This document shows positions 58,875 to 64,000 of a DNA stretch of 64,000 bases, piece after piece. The stretch is from an uncultured Paracoccaceae bacterium (GTDB taxonomy: Bacteria > Pseudomonadota > Alphaproteobacteria > Rhodobacterales > Rhodobacteraceae), in the NCBI GenBank assembly GCA_947500775.1, contig CANMTD010000008.1, forward strand, positions 58,190-122,189, read 5' to 3'. Under the pieces are notes generated by a model, which saw nothing but the letters and a program-made list of their open reading frames with translations, had not been told where the DNA came from and made no database searches. The position numbers and the translations under genes are program-made. Position 1 is the first letter of the stretch. Each line of letters opens with the position of its first letter.

Positions 58875-59591
58875 TTACTTCATCTGCGTGACGGTCAGTT
58901 TACCCTTGACCCGGTCGGCAACGAACTCGATGTCCTGACCTTCCGCCATCTTGGCCACCATCGCCTCGTCGGCGCGGAACACCATGGTCATTGCCGGCAT
59001 ATCCAGGTTGACGAGAGGGCCGTGGATAATTGTGACCTTGCCGGCCTTTGCGTCGATTTTCTTGATGGTGCCGCTTGTGTATTCCACGTCAGCCTGAGCC
59101 ATCTGGTCACCGACTGCGACCTCACGGTGCATTCCCGATTCGTAGTGGCCCGGGATCAGGCACGCTGCTTCGAATGTGCCAGAATTTGCGAAAGTCCAGA
59201 CAACTTCGCCCGAGGCGCCCGCATCGAGACGGATACGGTTCGGATCGTCATGTTCCATGTCCATCTTGGCCATTTCGATCTTGTGCTCGGCATTACGCTC
59301 TACCGTGTCGAGGACGAATTCATGCTCCAGCTCACCCTTGTTGGTGATGTTGAAGCGGATGGTTTCGCCCTCCTTGATATCCATCGGCTCACTCTCGATC
59401 AGCATCTGGCCCTCATCGTTTTCGAGCAAAGTGACGTCGATTGTGCGGTCAACCTTGGCGGCGTCACCCGGCATGCCGACCATCATTGCGGCTGGCTTGG
59501 TCTCCCCATGTCCGCCGTCGTGTGTACCTGCAGCAAAGGCCGGTGCTGATAGCGCGATCGCGAAGCTTGTCGTCAAAAGAAGATTTCTCAT
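58875..59591 (-). CDS. Cupredoxin fused to CusF-like domain
   Basis: A 238-aa precursor: signal peptide (about 1-20), a His/Met-rich linker, a cupredoxin domain with ligands H90, C144, H149 and M154, and a C-terminal CusF-like domain (about 170-238). The latter has H190 and the AMTM methionines M201 and M203. The Trp that caps Cu(I) in E. coli CusF is replaced by Met. It should bind Cu(II)/Cu(I) at two sites and pass it to the multicopper oxidase or TolC route. The start at 59591 gives a standard signal. Confidence 0.88.
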   Translation of the reverse strand: MRNLLLTTSFAIALSAPAFAAGTHDGGHGETKPAAMMVGMPGDAAKVDRTIDVTLLENDEGQMLIESEPMDIKEGETIRFNITNKGELEHEFVLDTVERNAEHKIEMAKMDMEHDDPNRIRLDAGASGEVVWTFANSGTFEAACLIPGHYESGMHREVAVGDQMAQADVEYTSGTIKKIDAKAGKVTIIHGPLVNLDMPAMTMVFRADEAMVAKMAEGQDIEFVADRVKGKLTVTQMK

Positions 59592-59637
59592 TTTATTGTC
59601 CTGTAGGTTGGTTCGGTTGGAGATGACGAAGGGCCGC

Positions 59638-60996
59638 TCAGCCCTTCGAGGTTGGTTTCGGTGTGAGAATGGTTTTGGGGCTGTTGTTGGAGGCAAAGTC
59701 GGGTAATTCGCCAGTCCATTCGTAGGCCATCTCGCCCGGAGGGTTCTCGTACCAGCCGGGATCGGAGTAATCGTCCGCGTCGATGCCGTCCCGCACCTTC
59801 ACGACCGAAAACATGCCGCCCATCTCGATGGGTCCGTACGGGCCCCAACCCGTCATCATCGGGATGGTATTGTCGGGTAGCGGCATTTCCATTTTTGCCA
59901 TGTCCCCCATGCCGGACATGCCCATCGGCATGTATTCCGGCTGGAATTGACGGATCTTCTGGGTCAGCGGCTTCTTGTTCACCCCGATGAACGTCGGCAC
60001 GTCATGGCCCATGGCGTTCATCGTATGGTGCGATTTGTGGCAATGGATCGCCCAATCTCCCAGATGATCGGCGACGAATTCGTAGGCGCGCATCGCACCT
60101 ACGGGAATGTCGATGCTGACCTCCGGCCACTGTGCTTCAGGCGGCACCCAGCCGCCATCCGTGCAGGTGACCTTGAAGTCATAGCCGTGCATATGGATCG
60201 GGTGGTTCGTCATCGTAAGGTTCCCAACCCGTACTCGCACCCGGTCGCCCTTGTTCACGACCAGCGGATCGATGTCGGGGAAGATCCGGCTGTTCCAGGT
60301 CCAAAGGTTGAAATCCGTCATCGTCATGATGCGGGGTACATAGGTACCCGGATCGATGTCGAAAGCATTCAGCATGATCAGGAAATCACGATCCACCGGC
60401 ATGAATGTGGGATCCTTGGGGTGGACCACGAACATGCCCATCATCCCCATCGCCATCTGGGTCATTTCATCGCCGTGGGGGTGGTACATGAACGTTCCGG
60501 ACTTCACCAAGTCGAATTCGTAGACGAAGGTTTTGCCCGGCGGGATGCTTGGATGGCTCAATCCGGAGACCCCATCCATGCCTGAAGGAAGAATGAGCCC
60601 GTGCCAGTGCACCGTTGTGCCTTCCGGCAGCTTATTGGTGACGTAGATGCGCACCCGGTCGCCTTCGACTGCTTCGATCGTCGGGCCGGTGGATTGGCCG
60701 TTGTAGCCCCACAAATGCGCGATCATGCCGTCGGCAAGCTCGCGTTCTACCGGTTCGGCCACGAGGTGAAATTCTTTCACCCCGTTGTTCATCCGGTGCG
60801 GCAGGGTCCACCCGTTCAATGTGACCACAGGTGTGTAGTCCGGCCCGGTACTAGGACGCGCCGTGATCGCCGTTGCTGCGCTATCCATTTGGGCAGCTTC
60901 GGGCAGGCCCATGTTCAGGGTTTGACCCCAGGCTTTCGAAGAGACCAGCGTTGCACCTGCCGCGCCGGCTCCGAGTAATTGACGTCTATTTAGCAT
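59638..60996 (-). CDS. Multicopper oxidase (copper-resistance/laccase type)
   Basis: A 452-aa enzyme. A Tat-type leader with RRQLLGAG is at 4-11. All four copper-binding blocks are present: HWHG (130-133), HPHGDE (172-177), HPIHMHG (265-271) and HCHKSHHTMNAM (318-329). It probably oxidises Cu(I) in the periplasm, protecting the cell. A Met-rich tail (about 355-395: MPMGMSGMGDMAKMEMP) suits Cu(I) capture. It follows the TolC-like gene by 11 bp. Confidence 0.93.
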   Translation of the reverse strand: MLNRRQLLGAGAAGATLVSSKAWGQTLNMGLPEAAQMDSAATAITARPSTGPDYTPVVTLNGWTLPHRMNNGVKEFHLVAEPVERELADGMIAHLWGYNGQSTGPTIEAVEGDRVRIYVTNKLPEGTTVHWHGLILPSGMDGVSGLSHPSIPPGKTFVYEFDLVKSGTFMYHPHGDEMTQMAMGMMGMFVVHPKDPTFMPVDRDFLIMLNAFDIDPGTYVPRIMTMTDFNLWTWNSRIFPDIDPLVVNKGDRVRVRVGNLTMTNHPIHMHGYDFKVTCTDGGWVPPEAQWPEVSIDIPVGAMRAYEFVADHLGDWAIHCHKSHHTMNAMGHDVPTFIGVNKKPLTQKIRQFQPEYMPMGMSGMGDMAKMEMPLPDNTIPMMTGWGPYGPIEMGGMFSVVKVRDGIDADDYSDPGWYENPPGEMAYEWTGELPDFASNNSPKTILTPKPTSKG

Positions 60997-61007
60997 GTCA
61001 GTTCCTT

Positions 61008-62471
61008 TCAGTGTCCTGCGCCGCCACCGGCGGCAAGTGTCGCGCCTTCTCCACCAGCACCGCCACCGCCTTCGCCGCCGCCATAGATCGCAGCGGTCAG
61101 ATCAGCCTGTGCCATGTAGAATTCGCGTTTTGCGTTTGCCGCTTCCAGTGATGCGCCCAGTTTCTCGCGCACGTCTGTCAGCAGCTCGAAAGTGTTGGTG
61201 ATCATGCCGTTATAAGACAGCAGCCCCTCTTCTTCGACGGTCGTGCGTAGCGGCACCAGAACGTCGCGATAGTGGCGGGCGATCTTATACGCGGCGTGAT
61301 AGGAGGCTTCAGCACCACGCGCTTCGGACCGGACGTTGACGGCTCTTTCTGCCAGCACGTTGGCTGCTTGCAGGTACGACAATTCCGCCTTGCGCATCCG
61401 TGCCTTCCCGGTGTCGTAGATCGGGATTGCGAACTCCACCTCCACCTGAGGGGTGGTCACGGTCTCCGTTTCTCCGTCCTCAATTTCCCGCTCCGCTTCG
61501 AACCCGGCAATGAATTCGAGATCGCTGATAATGCGAGTCTGATCAGTCAGACCAAACGCCTTGGCCTGTGCTTCCAGGCCAAGTTTGGCAACGCGCAGAT
61601 CAACCCGATTTCGCAATGCTTTCGCTTCGATGTCAGTCACACGGCCGACGGAACGCGGCAGCGCAGGAAGAGCATCGGGCACATAATAGTCGACTTCGGT
61701 GCCCCACAGCCCCATGAGCCTGGTCAGCTGCTCTTTGGACCGGGTAGCATTCAAGCGTGCCTGGGCAAGTTGTCCGGCGAGTTCGGCATTGAATGCCTGT
61801 TCACGGGCCTGCCCGGCTGTGTTAAGCGCGCCGGTCTCGCCCAGTCTCATCGCTAATTCCGATCCGGCGTCAGACGTCGCTTTCGCACGGCGGAGATAAC
61901 TCACAGCCTCGAAGGCGGCTACGGCATCGACCCATGCCTTCCGCGTCTGATTGGCCAGTGCGAGTGTGTCGTTCACGGCGCTCAGTTGAGCCTGCCGGAA
62001 GTTTGCGTCTGCAATGGCCGTACGCTGCTTGCGAGTGGTGGCATCGAGCACGTTCGACCGGATCAGTCCCTCGATCGCCCTGTAGGCACCCAGTTCGGGC
62101 GCACCGATGCCCAGTATACCAATCGACACGATTGGGTTTTCCGGCATCGATTGCTGCCAGGCCTCTGCGGCAGACAGGCCGACGTTTGCATAGGACGCCT
62201 GCAACCCTTTGTTGTTCAGAAGCGCGACCTGAACGGCGGTGTCCGCCGAAATGGTCTTGCGGTGCACCATTGCGTGCACCTGCTTCTTCAAGGCCTCGTT
62301 TTCGGCCTGGGTTTCGGCGAAGGCTGTCCGTTTGCCGAGGGCTGGTGTGACCTGGCTGGAAATATTGGCGAAGCCAGCTTTTGGTTCCGTGTAGATGCCC
62401 GGCACAGCGGTAGCACAGGCACCCAGGATTAGCGGAAAGCCGAAAACCAGCGGAAACTTCGATACCCGCAT
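61008..62471 (-). CDS. TolC-like outer-membrane efflux lipoprotein
   Basis: A 487-aa protein of the OEP/TolC family with a lipoprotein signal (ILGAC, Cys19). It has two long alpha-helical repeats with coiled-coil character (about 95-265 and 295-460) and a glycine-rich C terminus. It would form the outer-membrane pipe of a metal efflux route. No RND pump or adaptor gene is in view. Its ATG overlaps the stop of the small lipoprotein gene (TGATG). Confidence 0.88.
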   Translation of the reverse strand: MRVSKFPLVFGFPLILGACATAVPGIYTEPKAGFANISSQVTPALGKRTAFAETQAENEALKKQVHAMVHRKTISADTAVQVALLNNKGLQASYANVGLSAAEAWQQSMPENPIVSIGILGIGAPELGAYRAIEGLIRSNVLDATTRKQRTAIADANFRQAQLSAVNDTLALANQTRKAWVDAVAAFEAVSYLRRAKATSDAGSELAMRLGETGALNTAGQAREQAFNAELAGQLAQARLNATRSKEQLTRLMGLWGTEVDYYVPDALPALPRSVGRVTDIEAKALRNRVDLRVAKLGLEAQAKAFGLTDQTRIISDLEFIAGFEAEREIEDGETETVTTPQVEVEFAIPIYDTGKARMRKAELSYLQAANVLAERAVNVRSEARGAEASYHAAYKIARHYRDVLVPLRTTVEEEGLLSYNGMITNTFELLTDVREKLGASLEAANAKREFYMAQADLTAAIYGGGEGGGGAGGEGATLAAGGGAGH

Positions 62472-62692
62472 CAGTTGCCCTCCGTCTGTTCTTGATTGAC
62501 GGAACGCCAGTCGCGGGGACCTGTAGGGCCGCGATAGGTGTAGCCCGCCAAGGGGTCCTGATAGCTGATCGGCGATGAAACTGCCGTGTTGACGACGGCC
62601 TGTTGGGTCGCGACGGACGGCAACGGGGTGGGCTCATAGGCGCATGCGCCAAGCCCGAGGGCCGAAGCCCCCATAAGTAGATGAATTTTCAT
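62471..62692 (-). CDS. Small lipoprotein of the copper cluster
   Basis: A 73-aa precursor with a lipobox GLGAC (Cys17) and a Pro/Tyr-rich mature part. The end overlaps the TolC-like gene by one base, so they are coupled. Probably an outer-membrane accessory of the efflux channel; no family recognised. Confidence 0.75.
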   Translation of the reverse strand: MKIHLLMGASALGLGACAYEPTPLPSVATQQAVVNTAVSSPISYQDPLAGYTYRGPTGPRDWRSVNQEQTEGN

Positions 62693-62765
62693 GAAAGTAA
62701 CCTGATTGGTGAACGTTGTCTCACGCAGACTCTGCGCAAGGCTCACACCCGTTTTGGGCGTCGGT

Positions 62766-63182
62766 TCAGATCAGGAATCGAGGGGGCCGCAGGAACCCTG
62801 CTGTTTCCACCGAATACGTTTGACCGTCGAGAATGACATATTCACTTGTACCAACCGGCTCTGCTTCGATCTTGGTGTCTTCGAGGAAGACGACAGAAAT
62901 ACAGATACCGTTGCAACACTCTTGGGATTGTTGCTCTTTGCCATCCTTGTCGGACGCTGCGATGTCGCTTGCGACCCTAAGCTTCTCATGCGCGTGATGC
63001 GCATCGCTTCCGGTGTCATGAGTCATGGCGGCACCAACGACAACAATAGACTTGGCTTGATGTCCGTCATGCATGCCGGACGCCGCGTGAGCGGCAGAAG
63101 GTGGTGAAAATACCAAGGCTAACGCAAACGCAATGCACGTAAACGTCTTGAACCAGCATGATATGAAAACTCGAAAGCTCAT
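62766..63182 (-). CDS. His/Cys-rich exported protein of the copper cluster
   Basis: A 138-aa protein with a signal peptide (about 1-33), a His/Met-rich region (MHDGHQ, MTHDTG, AHHAHEK) and a QECCNGICISV motif. The first part and the Cys cluster suggest copper or mercury binding. It ends with GFLRPPRFLI, seen in small proteins next to copper-resistance genes. First gene of the minus-strand copper cluster. The 178 bases upstream should hold the promoter. Confidence 0.7.
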   Translation of the reverse strand: MSFRVFISCWFKTFTCIAFALALVFSPPSAAHAASGMHDGHQAKSIVVVGAAMTHDTGSDAHHAHEKLRVASDIAASDKDGKEQQSQECCNGICISVVFLEDTKIEAEPVGTSEYVILDGQTYSVETAGFLRPPRFLI

Positions 63183-63360
63183 GCTCTAGATATCGGATAC
63201 CGAAGCAATCCAGTCAATCCGTCCTGCGCAGGAAGGTTTGTCGCTTTTTTGTGAAAAAGGCGAGATTCGGCCGCTGCCGTCAGAAAATGTTGCATATCAG
63301 AAACATATAAAGAGCCAATATTCCCCTCCGGTCAGCGGAGCGATGCTGACGCGTCTTGTG

Positions 63361-63576
63361 CTACCGAACTTCAGCCAGCTTCTCAGACCTGTAGCCCGCG
63401 TCGCTGATCGCTACCGCCAATGCAGTTTCATCCAGAGTGCTGTCGACGCCGACGATAGGTGCAGTCAGATCGCACGAAACTTTTGCATCTGGGTCGGCAG
63501 CCATGATGGGCTTTTGCATGGAAGCGGCACGATGGCCGCGATCTCCGCGCAGATTGCAATAGACCCTGAAAGGAGT
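63361..63576 (-). pseudogene. Decayed CopZ-like copper chaperone
   Basis: The last 50 residues of this frame match the second half of HMA copper chaperones (IMAADPDAKVSCDL and ETALAVAISDAGYRSEKLAEV). The preceding stretch reads RGHRAASMQKPI where a chaperone would have CGHCAASVEKAI. Both metal-binding Cys codons have become Arg by T-to-C changes. No convincing start codon or N-terminal strand is present. I read it as a decayed copper-chaperone gene at the edge of the copper cluster. Confidence 0.5.
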
Positions 63577-63854
63577 CCGCCCACTCGGATAGGAATATTC
63601 CGTTCTGAAAATTACCGCCAGCGTAAGACATGCAGAAAAGCTACTTTCCAATGCTATCAACATTTCCGCAACTAGGTCCGGCAGTAACCTACCATTTGTT
63701 ATGTCGCTCGGCCTGCAGTCGAGACATGGAACGCGGTTCAGGAGATTTCGAAACTTAAATTTCATTCGTCCCAAAGACCTGGAGCGAATGCTTGGTTCCC
63801 AAACGCAGGTTCAACATCCTCGATCTCAAGCCGTATATGTGCCAACGTTCTAAC

Positions 63855-64000
63855 ATGCAGAGGTTTTTCTCCGTCGACATGCCCGGTGTTCAATTTGTGA
63901 GCATTGTCTTGGCATTCAGCCTCGCAGCGTTACTGGCGGTCCTCTGCCTTTATATCTTGCTTTCGCCGGGCTTTGCAGCGGCTCTTGCCGCCGGCGGGCC
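63855..64000 (+). CDS. Start of a membrane protein (partial, runs off window)
   Basis: An open frame from the ATG at 63855 (or 63837) to the right edge. It encodes a polar N terminus then a long hydrophobic helix (VQFVSIVLAFSLAALLAVLC and beyond). Too short to name; it may be a transporter or sensor belonging to the copper region. Confidence 0.45.
   Translation, partial: MQRFFSVDMPGVQFVSIVLAFSLAALLAVLCLYILLSPGFAAALAAGG

Noticed and set aside
63238..63675. 145-aa plus-strand frame
   Set aside because: Antisense to the chaperone-like sequence; no motif or ribosome site.
1..64000. CRISPR arrays, tRNA, rRNA and insertion sequences
   Set aside because: I saw no spaced direct repeats, no cloverleaf and no transposase frames with inverted ends. 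A tool search could still find degenerate remnants.

Overview
The window looks like about 64 kb of a conjugative RepABC plasmid (or an integrated copy) from an alphaproteobacterium, most likely the Roseobacter group of Rhodobacterales. The basis is a repA-repB-repC cassette, a VirB/VirD2/VirD4 mating system, a backbone of small DUF-type plasmid genes and high-GC codon use. All family assignments come from reading motifs, not from database searches.

Layout. 1-4.1 kb: the tail of a probable serine recombinase, then repABC with a palindrome before repA and two identical 16-bp palindromes after repC (candidate centromere sites). 4.2-5.4 kb: a Fic protein. 5.6-18.2 kb: plasmid backbone with an ArdC-like antirestriction protein, DUF3768, a large ParB-domain protein, a PrlF/YhaV toxin-antitoxin pair, a pair of tiny overlapping genes, a 1422-residue methyltransferase-helicase of the strawberry-notch type and a double DUF736 protein. 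18.9-27.6 kb: a lower-GC, minus-strand, four-gene island that encodes an OLD-family ATPase-TOPRIM nuclease and a UvrD-like helicase (the Gabija architecture), followed by a YhaO/YhaN (Mre11/Rad50-like) pair. It is a candidate compound anti-phage system. 28.5-35.7 kb: a DUF2493 protein, a highly structured candidate oriT, then a MobC-like protein, VirD2 relaxase and VirD4 coupling protein.

35.8-40.4 kb: a mercury-resistance cluster, merR divergent from merT-merP-merF-merA, a small membrane protein and a second flavoprotein disulfide oxidoreductase. 40.5-52.0 kb: the minus-strand type IV secretion operon, with two lytic transglycosylases, virB2-virB6, virB8-virB11, a VirB7-like lipoprotein and accessory genes. 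52.1-54.1 kb: small secreted proteins and an XRE regulator. 54.7-63.2 kb: a minus-strand copper/redox cluster with a lipoprotein and a TolC-like channel, a multicopper oxidase, two cupredoxins (one fused to a CusF-like domain), an ABC-type membrane domain without ATPase, two c-type cytochromes and a beta-propeller protein. A decayed copper-chaperone gene and the start of a membrane protein end the window.

How it fits together. The plasmid carries its own replication, partition, addiction and transfer functions, and its cargo is mercury detoxification, copper handling and phage defence. A near-palindromic element of the type CGATAGTATATTATCG lies in or on the core promoter of four separate units: an unknown gene at 18.35 kb, the mobC-virD2-virD4 operon, the virB operon and a secreted protein at 54.07 kb. 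This suggests one plasmid-borne regulator controls the transfer genes together; the small XRE protein at 52.6 kb is the obvious candidate. The operator set, the four-gene defence island and a transglycosylase with a VirB5-like tail are the least expected items.
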